A stretch of DNA of 64,000 nucleotides, from positions 1 to 64,000 of the forward strand of contig JAQTQX010000020.1 of NCBI GenBank assembly GCA_028712075.1, written 5' to 3'. Of this stretch, positions 33,932 through 43,102 are shown one piece after another (position 1 is the first letter of the stretch; each line of letters starts with the position of its first letter). Below the pieces are notes generated by a model, which did not search any database, was not told the DNA's origin, and saw only the letters and a program-made list of their open reading frames with translations. Origin of the DNA: Desulfuromonadaceae bacterium. Its GTDB lineage: Bacteria > Desulfobacterota > Desulfuromonadia > Geobacterales > Pseudopelobacteraceae. A program made the translations under genes and the position numbers.

Positions 33932-34603
33932 TTATGCTTTGTTCTGACGACGCTTGCCATAGAGAGCAAGTCCAGCCATACCGAGGCCAAGGAGGGCTAT
34001 GGTTCCTGGTTCGGGTACTGGTGCGGTCTCTCCTTGTACAAGAATTGTAAAGCCATCAGACCCACCATGATCTTCTCTCAAAACTTGCAGATAATGGTCA
34101 CCAGCAGACAAAGAACCAATAGCTTGCGAGTACTCATAAGTTCCAACGCCACCTGGAGCCATCCAGCCATTCAGATAGGTTCCATCCAGCCAAACATAAA
34201 GACCGTTATCTACACCAAACTGAGCAGACACATTATTAAGACCAGTTGAGCCAGCATTAAATTTGTATATAATTGCATCTTCAGTATTTATACGCCAACT
34301 AAGAGGTATTGCAACAGGTGCTGTCGACCAATACGAATTCAAGCTTTGAGGACTGCTAAGCCAGCTCCCCAAAACTGAAGATGCTGCTGAAAGGTCTGGA
34401 GCAGGTGACATATTATTATAAGTGGGATCACCTGTAGATATATTTGCACCTGGAAAGTACAAGCTTGTATTATCCAGCATGGTTCCGATTGAGCTATTGT
34501 AATAACCTGAAGTTGAATTATTAATTATAGTGCTAGCACCAGCAACACATGTTGCCATTATTAACATCGCCCCTGCCAGTAATGCTACCATATGCTTTTT
34601 CAT
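33932..34603 (-). CDS. PEP-CTERM sorting-domain protein 2
   Basis: 223 aa, the same length as protein 1. Signal peptide MKKHMVALLAGAMLIMATCV. The core (about 24-190) is Asn/Ser/Gly/Tyr-rich with GVDNGLYVWLDGTYLNGW and LSAGDHYLQVLREDHGGSDG, which looks like a PA14/lectin-type beta sandwich and not the core of protein 1. The tag is PVPEPGTIALLGLGMAGLAL with YGKRRQNKA, identical to protein 1. AAGGAG precedes the ATG. It is probably secreted to the outer surface or exopolysaccharide after exosortase processing. Confidence 0.9.
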   Translation of the reverse strand: MKKHMVALLAGAMLIMATCVAGASTIINNSTSGYYNSSIGTMLDNTSLYFPGANISTGDPTYNNMSPAPDLSAASSVLGSWLSSPQSLNSYWSTAPVAIPLSWRINTEDAIIYKFNAGSTGLNNVSAQFGVDNGLYVWLDGTYLNGWMAPGGVGTYEYSQAIGSLSAGDHYLQVLREDHGGSDGFTILVQGETAPVPEPGTIALLGLGMAGLALYGKRRQNKA

Positions 34604-34662
34604 TTTTTTCTCCTTAAAACCGGTTTATTCCATGAATCATAAAAATTCGATATTGATAACTC

Positions 34663-34678
34663 AGCAACTATTATGCCA
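34663..34678 (-). promoter_or_regulatory. Sigma-54 promoter of PEP-CTERM gene 2
   Basis: Read on the minus strand, TGGCATAATAGTTGCT has GG-N10-GC spacing and is close to the consensus TGGCAC-N5-TTGCW. It aligns with the promoter of PEP-CTERM gene 1. Confidence 0.75.
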
Positions 34679-34815
34679 GACTTATAAGGACCCAATATTA
34701 CGGCATAAACTAAGTGGTACTGTTCAACACAATTCTATTATGTAAATTTTGTCGACAGTCCCATTTCCATAATGTCCCGTCTTGGTCGAATTTCCAGCTA
34801 TGAATACCGGGGTTG
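34679..34815 (-). promoter_or_regulatory. Conserved upstream block of PEP-CTERM gene 2
   Basis: Matches 17055-17184 in order and spacing. On the minus strand it contains CGGTATTCAT, GCTGGAAATTCGACCA, ACTGTCGACAAA, TTTACATAATAGAA and AGTACCACTTAGTTTATGCC. Position-specific differences between the copies leave these strings intact. Confidence 0.6.
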
Positions 34816-34974
34816 GCAATTATCCTCCAAGCAGATTGTTCGCTGAAAATTGGAACGCCGGATTAACTATTGAAAAATGCTTTCGTATGGCGAGGTGGAA
34901 GTTTACTCATGAATTAAAAACCCTGAAGGGTATCGGCAGGGGGTCGCAGGATTGATTTTCTCAAACAAAGGCAG

Positions 34975-35024
34975 GCTACCCTGTGCCTTGCAACCCGTTC
35001 GCCGGGAGGGTAGCAAAATTTTTT
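34975..35024 (+). other. Nested hairpin with T tract, structured RNA candidate
   Basis: GCTACCCT (34975-34982) pairs with AGGGTAGC (35007-35014), enclosing a small CCCG-ttcg-CCGGG-like hairpin, and AAAATTTTTT follows. It may be a terminator or a small RNA end; no gene points into it on the plus strand. The flanking 34816-35051 has no reading frame I trust. Confidence 0.4.
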
Positions 35025-35051
35025 ATTACGGCATTTACTGCGGCACGAATC

Positions 35052-35086
35052 AAAAAAGGGAGCTAGCAACTTTGCTAACTCCCTGA
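35052..35086 (-). terminator. Terminator of the tRNA-Asp/tRNA-Val operon
   Basis: On the minus strand AGGGAGTTAGCAAAG-TTGCTAGCTCCCT then six T, just after tRNA-Val. Confidence 0.85.
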
Positions 35087-35092
35087 TTTTAT

Positions 35093-35168
35093 TGGTGGGC
35101 GAAACAGGGATCGAACCTGTGACATCCAGCTTGTAAGGCTGGCGCTCTCCCAGCTGAGCTATTCGCCC
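35093..35168 (-). tRNA. tRNA-Val (anticodon TAC)
   Basis: Minus-strand cloverleaf: acceptor GGGCGAA/TTCGCCC, anticodon loop CTTACAA giving TAC, T arm ACAGG-TTCGATC-CCTGT, CCA encoded. Confidence 0.95.
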
Positions 35169-35177
35169 GTATTTAAA

Positions 35178-35254
35178 TGGCGGGGTTGACGGGGCTCGAA
35201 CCCGCGACTTCCAGCGTGACAGGCTGGCACTCTAACCAGCTGAGCTACAACCCC
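35178..35254 (-). tRNA. tRNA-Asp (anticodon GTC)
   Basis: Minus-strand cloverleaf: acceptor GGGGTTG/CAACCCC, anticodon loop CTGTCAC giving GTC, T arm GCGGG-TTCGAGC-CCCGT, CCA encoded. Nine bases from tRNA-Val, so both come from one transcript. Confidence 0.95.
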
Positions 35255-35282
35255 TCAGTGAAGCATGATCCAATAAATATAA

Positions 35283-35576
35283 TTATTTCTTTTTCTTCGG
35301 TGGAACGTTGACGGCTTCTTTCAAGGTCTTGCCAGGTTTAAACTTAGGAACTGTTGCAGCAGGGATATCAATTTTTTTGCCGGTTTGAGGATTTTGTCCC
35401 TTACGCGCGGCACGTTTTGCTGTGGAGAATGTACCGAAACCGACAAGGCTGAGTTTATCTCCACCTTTCAGAGCAGCAGTCACACTAGCAATAAACGCGG
35501 AAACAGCTTTCTCTGCTTCTACTTTCTTCAGGCCGGCCTGTTCTGCAACTGAACTGATCAATTCTGCTTTCGTCAC
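35283..35576 (-). CDS. hup: HU family DNA-binding protein
   Basis: 97 aa from the GTG at 35576, chosen because GGAGG lies just upstream and the sequence then reads VTKAELISSVAEQAGLKKVE. The HU core is LVGFGTFSTAKRAARKGQNP followed by QTGKKIDIPAATVPKFKPGK; the tail ends PPKKKK. It bends and compacts DNA as a homodimer. It lies after clpX, at the place where lon often follows in other bacteria. Confidence 0.93.
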   Translation of the reverse strand: MTKAELISSVAEQAGLKKVEAEKAVSAFIASVTAALKGGDKLSLVGFGTFSTAKRAARKGQNPQTGKKIDIPAATVPKFKPGKTLKEAVNVPPKKKK

Positions 35577-35725
35577 GTTACACCTCCAATTTTGGATTGT
35601 TGAATACAAAGCGGAACCCTGTGTAGCAGAAACTCTCGAATAGTGTCAAGTTTTTTTTCTCGCAAACACGCATATTCAGGGCATATTGACAACTTTTTCC
35701 AAAAGCGGGCGGTGTTTGTGTGTTG

Positions 35726-36982
35726 TCAGGCAGCTTTTTGCAATTCCTGCTCATAGACGACGAGCGGTTTTTCCCTGTTGTAGATGACATCCTCATTAAT
35801 AACGACTTCCTGGACATTAGGCTGAGATGGCACGTCATACATAATGTCAAGCATCGAGCTTTCCAGAATTGCACGAAGGCCTCGTGCTCCGGTATTGCGC
35901 TTCAGCGCTTCCTTGGCAACCGCGACCAGTGAACCATCTGTAAAGCGCAGGCGAACATTCTCAAGATCAAAAAGCTTCTGATACTGTTTTACCAAGGAAT
36001 TTTTCGGCTCTTTCAGTATCTGCACCAAGGCCTCTTCATCAAGCTCTGATAGCGTTGCAAGCATGGGCAGACGTCCGATAAATTCTGGAATGTAGCCATA
36101 CTTGAGAAGATCTTCCGGAGTCAGGCTCTTGAGGAGTTCTCCCAGTTTTTTTTCTTCACGCTTCTTGATATCTGCACCGAAGCCGAGCGTCTTTTTTCCG
36201 ATTCGCTGCTGAATAACCGTTTCCAGGCCTGCAAATGCACCGCCGCAAATAAAGAGAATATTGGTGGTGTCCACTTTCATGAATTCCTGTTGCGGATGTT
36301 TTCTACCCCCTTTGGGAGGGATGCTGGCAATAGTACCTTCAATGATTTTCAGGAGTGCCTGCTGTACCCCTTCACCGGAAACATCGCGGGTAATCGAAGG
36401 TGAATCAGACTTGCGGGCAATCTTATCAATCTCATCAATGTAGACAATACCCTTCTGGGCGCGTTCGACGTCGTAATCAGCCGCCTGCAGGAGCGTCAGA
36501 ATGATGTTTTCTACATCTTCACCGACATAACCAGCTTCCGTAAGATTTGTTGCATCCGCCATCGCAAAAGGAACTTTGAGAATCCGCGCCAAGGTCTGGG
36601 CAAGAAGGGTCTTGCCAGAACCGGTTGGGCCGAGCAGCAGAATGTTGCTCTTCTGCATTTCAACATCACCAGGCTTCCCACTGGTTTCAATGCGCTTGTA
36701 ATGATTGTACACAGCAACCGAGAGGACTTTTTTGGCCATTTCCTGGCCAATAACATATTCATCAAGGATGTCTTTTATTTGACGCGGTTTAGGGAGCTTC
36801 TTCAGATCCGGGCCGGTTGACTCTTCAAGTTTCATCTCTTCTGAAATGATATCGTTGCAGAGCTCAATGCATTCATCACAAATAAAAACGGCAGGCCCGG
36901 CAATGAGTTTCTTGACGTCTTCCTGACTTTTACCGCAAAAAGAGCAGGTCAGATGTTCCTGTGTTGTGCTGCGGCGACTCAT
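35726..36982 (-). CDS. clpX: ATP-dependent protease ATP-binding subunit ClpX
   Basis: 418 aa, normal length. N-terminal zinc-binding domain with C13-x2-C16 and C35-x2-C38 ([15 protein letters not shown]). AAA+ module with Walker A GPTGSGKT (118-125), Walker [14 protein letters not shown], and the pore loop [15 protein letters not shown] near the ClpP-contact region is the IGF-type loop. It unfolds tagged proteins and feeds them to ClpP. The start overlaps the clpP stop by 4 bp. Confidence 0.98.
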   Translation of the reverse strand: MSRRSTTQEHLTCSFCGKSQEDVKKLIAGPAVFICDECIELCNDIISEEMKLEESTGPDLKKLPKPRQIKDILDEYVIGQEMAKKVLSVAVYNHYKRIETSGKPGDVEMQKSNILLLGPTGSGKTLLAQTLARILKVPFAMADATNLTEAGYVGEDVENIILTLLQAADYDVERAQKGIVYIDEIDKIARKSDSPSITRDVSGEGVQQALLKIIEGTIASIPPKGGRKHPQQEFMKVDTTNILFICGGAFAGLETVIQQRIGKKTLGFGADIKKREEKKLGELLKSLTPEDLLKYGYIPEFIGRLPMLATLSELDEEALVQILKEPKNSLVKQYQKLFDLENVRLRFTDGSLVAVAKEALKRNTGARGLRAILESSMLDIMYDVPSQPNVQEVVINEDVIYNREKPLVVYEQELQKAA

Positions 36983-37581
36983 AGTTTCTCTCCAGACTGC
37001 AGCGGTTTGCGCGTAAAAATGGCATCAATCAAACCGTACTCTTTAGCGTCCTCGGCTGACATGAAAAAATCACGCTCTGTGTCTGCCTCAACTTTTTCTT
37101 TCTGCTGACCCGACAAATCGGCAAGGATACCGTTCAATTCATCTTTCATGCGCAGTATTTCTTTGGCATGAATACTGATATCGGATGCTTGTCCCTGAAA
37201 CCCGCCCAGTGGTTGATGAATCATAATCCGTGAATGGCTGAGACTGTACCGTTTTCCCTTTTCTCCGGCAGTCAGAAGAATCGCTCCCATTGAAGCAGCC
37301 TGCCCGACACAGATAGTTGAAACAGGGGCCTTGATGTAGCGCATCGTATCAAAGATAGCCATGCCGGCTGTAACAACGCCCCCCGGCGAGTTGATATACA
37401 GATGGATATCCTTGTCCGGATCTTCGGCTTCAAGAAACAGCAGTTGTGCAATAATAAGGTTCGCCACAGTGTCATCAATGGCTCCACCAAGAAAAATAAT
37501 TCGTTCTTTCAGCAGGCGGGAGTAAATATCATACGCCCGTTCACCTCTGCCGCTCTGCTCGACAACCATTGGGATATACAT
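36979..37581 (-). CDS. clpP: ClpP protease proteolytic subunit
   Basis: 200 aa, normal length. Catalytic triad S97 ([10 protein letters not shown]), H122 ([10 protein letters not shown]) and D171 (ADTERDFFM). It forms the tetradecameric chamber that degrades substrates delivered by ClpX. It lies between tig and clpX, the standard order; 14 bp separate it from tig. Confidence 0.98.
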   Translation of the reverse strand: MYIPMVVEQSGRGERAYDIYSRLLKERIIFLGGAIDDTVANLIIAQLLFLEAEDPDKDIHLYINSPGGVVTAGMAIFDTMRYIKAPVSTICVGQAASMGAILLTAGEKGKRYSLSHSRIMIHQPLGGFQGQASDISIHAKEILRMKDELNGILADLSGQQKEKVEADTERDFFMSAEDAKEYGLIDAIFTRKPLQSGEKL

Positions 37582-37595
37582 GTAAGAAAAGCTCC

Positions 37596-38906
37596 TTAGG
37601 CTGCTTTAAGCTGCTCAGCATCAACTTCGGTAACAACAGCGCAATCAATCAGATACGAAATGGCTTTGTTTTCTTTTATTTCAGAGATGATGGAATTTTT
37701 TGCATTCTGATTTGTCGAATAATACTCTTTGATACGATCGAGCATATCAGTGTTGCCAGCGGCAATTTTTTCGTAGTGTGCAGCCAGATCGTCATCGGAA
37801 ACGGAGATGTTCTCCTTTTCAACCAGTGCCATCAACAGTAAGCCGCCTTTGACTTTGTTAACTGCATCATCACGAAAACGGGCGCGGAAGCCCTCCGCAT
37901 CAAGTCCCATCATCTCCAGGGACATCTGTTGGCTCTTCAGGCGGTTTTTCAGATTTTCGAACATGTAGTCAAGCTGTCTCTTCACCATGGACTCGGGAAC
38001 ATCCAGCTGATTTTTTTCAATCAACGCCTGAATAATCCGCTCTCTGAACTCATTTTCGATGCGATCCTTTTCGTTCTTTTCATGATACTCAGCCATCTTG
38101 TCCCGCAAATTTTCCATAGTGTCGTAGTCGCCAAATTGTTGGGCAAATTCATCATCAAGTCCAGGAAGCTCCTTACGCTTGATTTCTTTTATCGTTACCG
38201 AGAACAACCCTGTTTTTGCAACGGCATCAGCTTCGTCTCCGGCTGTCGGAAGAGGGAGGGCGAACTCTTTGGATTCTCCCGCTACAAGACCAATCAACTG
38301 TTCCTCAAAGCCAGGAATCATGCGATTTGTGCCAATTTCTGCTTCGAGGGTTTGAACGCCGCTGGTCTCTTCAGGAGAGCCTTCCACCGTAACCGAATAA
38401 TCAATCGAGACAACATGCCCGGTTTCAATTTTCGCACCTTCGTCAAGAGGAATCATCTGTGCCATGTTTTCCTGCATACGCTGCAATTCACCATCGATGT
38501 TATCAGGCTTTGCAACATAAATTTCCCTGTTAACGACCAGACCGGCATAGTCGTTCAACAGTATCTGTGGCATGACTTCAATCATGGCACTGTACTTAAA
38601 TGGAACTCCCGGCTCGAGGATATCACTCTCGATAGTCGGTGAATCAATCGGCTCAACTTTATGCTCATCCAGTGCCTTGTAGAGCGTCTGCTGATACAGT
38701 CGCCGCATGACGTCATCACGCATGGCATCGCTGTAAGTGCGCTTAATCAGATGCATTGGCGCTTTGCCGGGACGAAAACCCTGTAACTTGGCTTTTTTCT
38801 GGATTGCCAGATAGGCTTTGTCAATTTCCTCGTTAACCCGGTCCACCGGAATTTCTATGGTAATCTTTTTCTGTACCGAACTGATGTCTTCGACATGAAC
38901 CTGCAT
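37596..38906 (-). CDS. tig: Trigger factor
   Basis: 436 aa. Ribosome-binding N-terminal domain with [17 protein letters not shown] (the FRxGxxP signature, about 44-60), a PPIase/FKBP domain about 160-245 ([17 protein letters not shown]), and the helical chaperone arms. It binds nascent chains at the ribosome exit. First gene of the tig-clpP-clpX operon. Confidence 0.97.
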   Translation of the reverse strand: MQVHVEDISSVQKKITIEIPVDRVNEEIDKAYLAIQKKAKLQGFRPGKAPMHLIKRTYSDAMRDDVMRRLYQQTLYKALDEHKVEPIDSPTIESDILEPGVPFKYSAMIEVMPQILLNDYAGLVVNREIYVAKPDNIDGELQRMQENMAQMIPLDEGAKIETGHVVSIDYSVTVEGSPEETSGVQTLEAEIGTNRMIPGFEEQLIGLVAGESKEFALPLPTAGDEADAVAKTGLFSVTIKEIKRKELPGLDDEFAQQFGDYDTMENLRDKMAEYHEKNEKDRIENEFRERIIQALIEKNQLDVPESMVKRQLDYMFENLKNRLKSQQMSLEMMGLDAEGFRARFRDDAVNKVKGGLLLMALVEKENISVSDDDLAAHYEKIAAGNTDMLDRIKEYYSTNQNAKNSIISEIKENKAISYLIDCAVVTEVDAEQLKAA

Positions 38907-39092
38907 GGCAGCAATCCTCTTCTATAGTGAAATTAGGTGATAGGCGTAAGCGGTTTTTAGTAGCATTATCGCAGGAATCCGTCAATGAAAAACCGGAATT
39001 GTATACACGACCGCAGCAGATCCAGGTGTTCTTTTACCATCGTGCACATTGTGTATGACACTCTGCGTAACATTCGGGTATACTCGGCATAC

Positions 39093-39965
39093 ATGAGTGC
39101 CTCAGCCTTCACATTGATTGTCATATCGGCGCTGATGCATGCGATATGGAACCTGCTGGTCAAACGGAGCCGTCACAAGACTGTCTTTATCTGGTGGATG
39201 TTCGTTGCTTCCGGGGGGCTCTTTTCTCTGACAATTCCGTTTCTGCCAGGCTCTTTCGACGCACCGGGGTTTCAGACCATGCTGCTCGTTAGTCTTGGCG
39301 CTATCTGCTTCGTGCTCTATCACCTTTTTAACGGTCGTGCCTATCGGGGCGGGGATTTATCGGTGATTTATCCACTTTGCCAAACGTCGATGATATATGT
39401 GCCGGTGTGGGGTGTCGTCCTGTTAGGTGAACGCCTCACATTTCAGGGAGTTTGTGGCATTTTACTGGTGATATTTGGAACGTATGCCATTCAACTGCAA
39501 CGCATTTCCCTCGCGGAACTTATCAGGCCGTTCAGCGATTTAAAGAGCGTTTCGGTACGCAACGCCCTGGCGGCAGGATTCATCTACTCCATCGGTTCTG
39601 TTGCAGAGAAATCCGGTGTCAGGAACTACTCACCGCTCTACTTCACCTACATCCTTGTGCTGATTATGTTACTGCTGATGTCCATCAACATATTCCGCAA
39701 AAAATATCGACCGTTGATTTTTGAGGAATTCAGGGAAAACTGGCCCCTCATCGTCACAAGCGGGCCGGTAATGATGGCTTCATTTCTGACCTTTCGCTAT
39801 GGGCTGAACCTGTCTCCGGTCAGTTATGCCGTGCCGGTTCGTCAGATAAGCATCGTGATCGGCGTACTGATCGGCATTGTCCTGCTTCGCGAATCGTTTG
39901 GCAGAATACGTCTGGTGTCGGCGTTGTTTATCATGGCCGGTGCCGTTCTCATTCGTTTCGGGTGA
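39093..39965 (+). CDS. EamA/DMT-family transporter
   Basis: 290 aa from the ATG at 39093 (MSASAFTLIVISALMHAIWN). The frame is open further upstream, but that part is hydrophilic and Arg-rich and overlaps the tig promoter region. About ten helices in two EamA repeats, with VIYPLCQTSMIYVPVWGVVL and a second-half APVRQ-type motif AVPVRQISIVIGVLIGI. Probable metabolite exporter of unknown substrate. Confidence 0.8.
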   Translation: MSASAFTLIVISALMHAIWNLLVKRSRHKTVFIWWMFVASGGLFSLTIPFLPGSFDAPGFQTMLLVSLGAICFVLYHLFNGRAYRGGDLSVIYPLCQTSMIYVPVWGVVLLGERLTFQGVCGILLVIFGTYAIQLQRISLAELIRPFSDLKSVSVRNALAAGFIYSIGSVAEKSGVRNYSPLYFTYILVLIMLLLMSINIFRKKYRPLIFEEFRENWPLIVTSGPVMMASFLTFRYGLNLSPVSYAVPVRQISIVIGVLIGIVLLRESFGRIRLVSALFIMAGAVLIRFG

Positions 39966-40047
39966 GATCTGTACGTGAGCACCACCTTCATTTTTGCTAT
40001 AATGCGTGGTATATACACTCAACTGATTAGTTGCCCGGAGTCTGCAT

Positions 40048-41247
40048 ATGACGCTCGAGAACATTGCAAAATTAAAAATTGACCGCTCTTCCGGAACCTT
40101 CCCAAAAAACGATTGGCGGTTCGGCAGGTGGACGGCTGCGTCCGTTCTGCTTGTGGTACTATCTATTGTCGTCATATGGATTTTCGGCAGCAGAACGGTA
40201 ATAATTGAGACCGCGACGGTATCGAAGAGTTATCCAACGCAATCGTTTACTCTTCTGAACGCCAGCGGCTATGTGGTGCCTCAGCGCAAGGCTGCAGTGG
40301 CTGCCAAAATTACCGGTCGACTGGAGTGGCTTGGCGTCAGCGAGGGGAAGCGGGTGACAGGTGGCCAGGTTATTGCCCGGTTGGAAAATCTTGACACTGA
40401 AGCGTTGGTTAAGCAGAGCAGTGCCGGTGTGCAGACTGCCCGGGCCAATAATGATCTTGCACGGGCGGAACTGGAAGACGCTCAACTCTTTTTTGGTCGT
40501 CAGAAAGCACTGATTCAGAGCGGCATCATTTCCCAGGGCGAGTATGATAGTGCCAATGCTCGACTTAAACGGGCCCGGGCAGGCGTTGCCGCCGCCGAAG
40601 CTTCCTTGCGCAGTGCCGAATCGGCATTGCAGGGTGCAAAAATATCATTTGACTATTCATTCATTAGAGCCCCGTTTGATGCGGTGGTACTAACTAAAAA
40701 TGCGGATGAGGGAGATATAATCACCCCGCTTGGCGCGGCAGCAAATGCCAAAGCCGCTGTTGTTACCATCGCCGACCTCTCGTCACTGCAGGTTGAAGCC
40801 GATGTTTCCGAATCAAATCTTGCCCTGGTCAAACCTGGCCAGCCATGCGAGATCACACTGGATGCCTTCCCAAATGACCGTTTTCGTGGTGTGTTGCAGA
40901 CCATTGTACCAACTGCCGACCGGAGCAAAGCGTCGGTCATGATCAAAGTCCGTTTTCTCGACCGCGATGAGCGCATCCTGCCGGAGATGAGCGCTCGGGT
41001 AGCCATACTCTCCCATACGGCAACGCAACAGGACCAGCAACCGAAAATCACACTCCCAAAAGCGGCTGTAATCAACGGTACGGTCTTCCAGGTGGAAAAG
41101 GACCATGTACGCCAGGTTCCGGTCAAGTTGGGCTCCATACTCGGCGATCTTGTAGAAGTCAGCGGTGTCAAGCCGGGGGACAAGGTGGCACTCTCCCCGC
41201 TGGACAAACTGAATGACGGTCGTAAAATCAGCGTGGCGGAGAAATAA
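40048..41247 (+). CDS. HlyD/MacA-like periplasmic adaptor
   Basis: 399 aa. One N-terminal TM helix (about 33-52), then the adaptor layout: lipoyl-like half (GYVVPQRKAAVAAKITGRLE), a coiled-coil hairpin (about 115-200, rich in Ala/Arg/Glu), the second lipoyl half (FIRAPFDAVVLTKNADEGDI) and the beta-barrel and membrane-proximal domains (PKAAVINGTVFQVEKDHVRQ). It bridges the inner-membrane ABC parts encoded next to an outer-membrane channel not seen here. Confidence 0.9.
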   Translation: MTLENIAKLKIDRSSGTFPKNDWRFGRWTAASVLLVVLSIVVIWIFGSRTVIIETATVSKSYPTQSFTLLNASGYVVPQRKAAVAAKITGRLEWLGVSEGKRVTGGQVIARLENLDTEALVKQSSAGVQTARANNDLARAELEDAQLFFGRQKALIQSGIISQGEYDSANARLKRARAGVAAAEASLRSAESALQGAKISFDYSFIRAPFDAVVLTKNADEGDIITPLGAAANAKAAVVTIADLSSLQVEADVSESNLALVKPGQPCEITLDAFPNDRFRGVLQTIVPTADRSKASVMIKVRFLDRDERILPEMSARVAILSHTATQQDQQPKITLPKAAVINGTVFQVEKDHVRQVPVKLGSILGDLVEVSGVKPGDKVALSPLDKLNDGRKISVAEK

Positions 41248-41937
41248 GTGACGGTTGAGCGTGAAATGGAGGTGCGGTTAAAGGATGTCTGTAAGTCCTA
41301 CCAGCGCGGCAGCCAGCAGGTACCGGTGCTCGAAAAAATTTCCTTCGAAATTGCGCGGGGCGAGTTTCTGGCTCTGATGGGGCCATCCGGTTCAGGTAAA
41401 AGCACTTTGCTCAACCTGCTTGCAGGTATCGACAAGGTTGACAGTGGTACGATCACCATCGGCGGTTGCGAAATCACCACCCTGGGCGATTCCGAGCTTG
41501 CTGACTGGCGCGCTGCCAGTGTTGGCTTCATATTCCAGTTCTACAACCTGATCCCGGTCCTGACCGCATATGAAAACATCGAGCTTCCACTTCTTCTGAC
41601 ATGCCTGTCTCGCCGCGAACGACGTGAACATGTTCTGGCGGCGCTGGAAGTGGTCAATTTGACCGATCGTATGGATCACCGCCCTTCCCAGCTCTCCGGC
41701 GGCCAGCAGCAACGTGTGGCCATTGCTCGGGCCATCATTACAGATCCGGCCATTCTGGTTGCCGATGAGCCAACCGGAGATCTTGATCGCGTCTCCGCTG
41801 GAGAGATCCTGAACCTGATGGACCACTTGGTGCGTGAATCAGGTAAGACCATCATTATGGTGACCCACGATCCCCGCGCCGCAGAAAAAGCCCACATTGT
41901 CCGGCATCTTGAAAAGGGTATCCTGCTGGAGAGCTGA
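41248..41937 (+). CDS. ABC transporter ATPase (MacB/LolD type)
   Basis: 229 aa from the GTG at 41248, directly after the adaptor stop, with GGAG upstream. Walker A GPSGSGKST, Q loop FIFQFYNLIPVLTAYENIEL, signature LSGGQQQRVAIARAI, Walker B ILVADEPTGDLD and the switch His in VTHDPRAAE. The FQ-YNL-P pattern is typical of MacB/LolD ATPases working with FtsX-type permeases. Confidence 0.95.
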   Translation: MTVEREMEVRLKDVCKSYQRGSQQVPVLEKISFEIARGEFLALMGPSGSGKSTLLNLLAGIDKVDSGTITIGGCEITTLGDSELADWRAASVGFIFQFYNLIPVLTAYENIELPLLLTCLSRRERREHVLAALEVVNLTDRMDHRPSQLSGGQQQRVAIARAIITDPAILVADEPTGDLDRVSAGEILNLMDHLVRESGKTIIMVTHDPRAAEKAHIVRHLEKGILLES

Positions 41938-41939
41938 CC

Positions 41940-43097
41940 ATGTTCATGCTCAAGCTCATCATCCGCAATTCTTTCCGCCACAAACTTCGTTCACTGTTGA
42001 CCGTGACCGGCGTTGCCGTAGCTATTCTGGCCTTTGGTTTGCTGCGCACCCTGGTTGGTCTCTGGTATCTGGGGGTGGAATCCTCCTCCTCGACCCGACT
42101 CGTATCACGCAACGCCATCTCGCTCGTCTTTTCCCTGCCGCTTTCCTACAAAGAGCGTATCCGTCAGGTCACGGGGGTCACCAGGGTCGGTGCCATGAAC
42201 TGGTTTGGCGGCGTCTATATCACCGAGAAAAACTTTTTTCCTAACTTTGCCATTGAGCCGCTTCCCCTTTTTGACCTGTATCCGGAATTCAAGGTGTCAA
42301 ATGAAGAAAAGAAAGCTTTTCTGCTGGATCGCCAGGGTGCGGTTGTCGGACGGAAACTGGCCAAAAAATTCGGCTGGAAAGTCGGTGACCGGGTCGTCCT
42401 CAAGGGAACCATATTTCCCGGACAGTGGGAATTTACTATACGCGCCATCTACCACGGCGCCCAGCGGAGTACCGACGAAACCCAGTTCTTTTTCAGCTGG
42501 GAGTACCTGAATGAAACCTTGAAGCGCACTATTCCGCGCCGCGCCAACCAGGCCGGCATTTATGTCGTGGGGGTGGCAAACCCGGAACGGGCTGCCGAGA
42601 TTTCGCAAAACATCGATACGATATTTAAGAACTCCCTGGCCGAAACCATGACCGAGACCGAAAAAGCCTTTCAGCTCAGCTTTGTCTCCATGACCGAAGC
42701 GATCATGGTTGCTATTCAGATCGTCTCGTATGTGGTCATCGTGATCATCATGGTCGTGGCGGCCAACACCATGGCCATGACCGCCCGTGAACGCCTGTCG
42801 GAGTATGCCACCATGAAATCGCTCGGCTTTAAATGGCTCCATATCACTACGGTTATATTCGGTGAATCCCTGTTTATCGCCATGACCGGTGGAGTGGCGG
42901 GTGTGCTCCTTACCTTCCCGGCGGCAAATATCATCGAACGGGAATTGGCGCAATTTTTTCCGGTCTTCCACGTGACTCCGACCACCACTCTGCTTCAGCT
43001 CCTGGCCGCTTTCCTGGTGGGGACCATTGCCGCGCTGTTCCCAAGCTGGCGCGGTTCAACAATCACCATTGCCGACGGCCTGCGACGGGTTGGATAA
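41940..43097 (+). CDS. ABC transporter permease (FtsX/MacB type) 1
   Basis: 385 aa. TM1 about 19-38, a large periplasmic MacB-PCD domain about 40-260, then three TM helices. The FtsX domain includes MAMTARERLSEYATMKSLGF followed by the C-terminal LFPSWRGSTITIADGLRRV, as in mechanotransmission permeases. It pairs with the next gene to give a heteromeric exporter. Confidence 0.93.
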   Translation: MFMLKLIIRNSFRHKLRSLLTVTGVAVAILAFGLLRTLVGLWYLGVESSSSTRLVSRNAISLVFSLPLSYKERIRQVTGVTRVGAMNWFGGVYITEKNFFPNFAIEPLPLFDLYPEFKVSNEEKKAFLLDRQGAVVGRKLAKKFGWKVGDRVVLKGTIFPGQWEFTIRAIYHGAQRSTDETQFFFSWEYLNETLKRTIPRRANQAGIYVVGVANPERAAEISQNIDTIFKNSLAETMTETEKAFQLSFVSMTEAIMVAIQIVSYVVIVIIMVVAANTMAMTARERLSEYATMKSLGFKWLHITTVIFGESLFIAMTGGVAGVLLTFPAANIIERELAQFFPVFHVTPTTTLLQLLAAFLVGTIAALFPSWRGSTITIADGLRRVG

Positions 43098-43102
43098 CAC
43101 GT

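Noticed and set aside
34920-35024. Possible c-di-GMP (GEMM) riboswitch
   Set aside because: The GEMM core strings are absent; only a nested hairpin is present.
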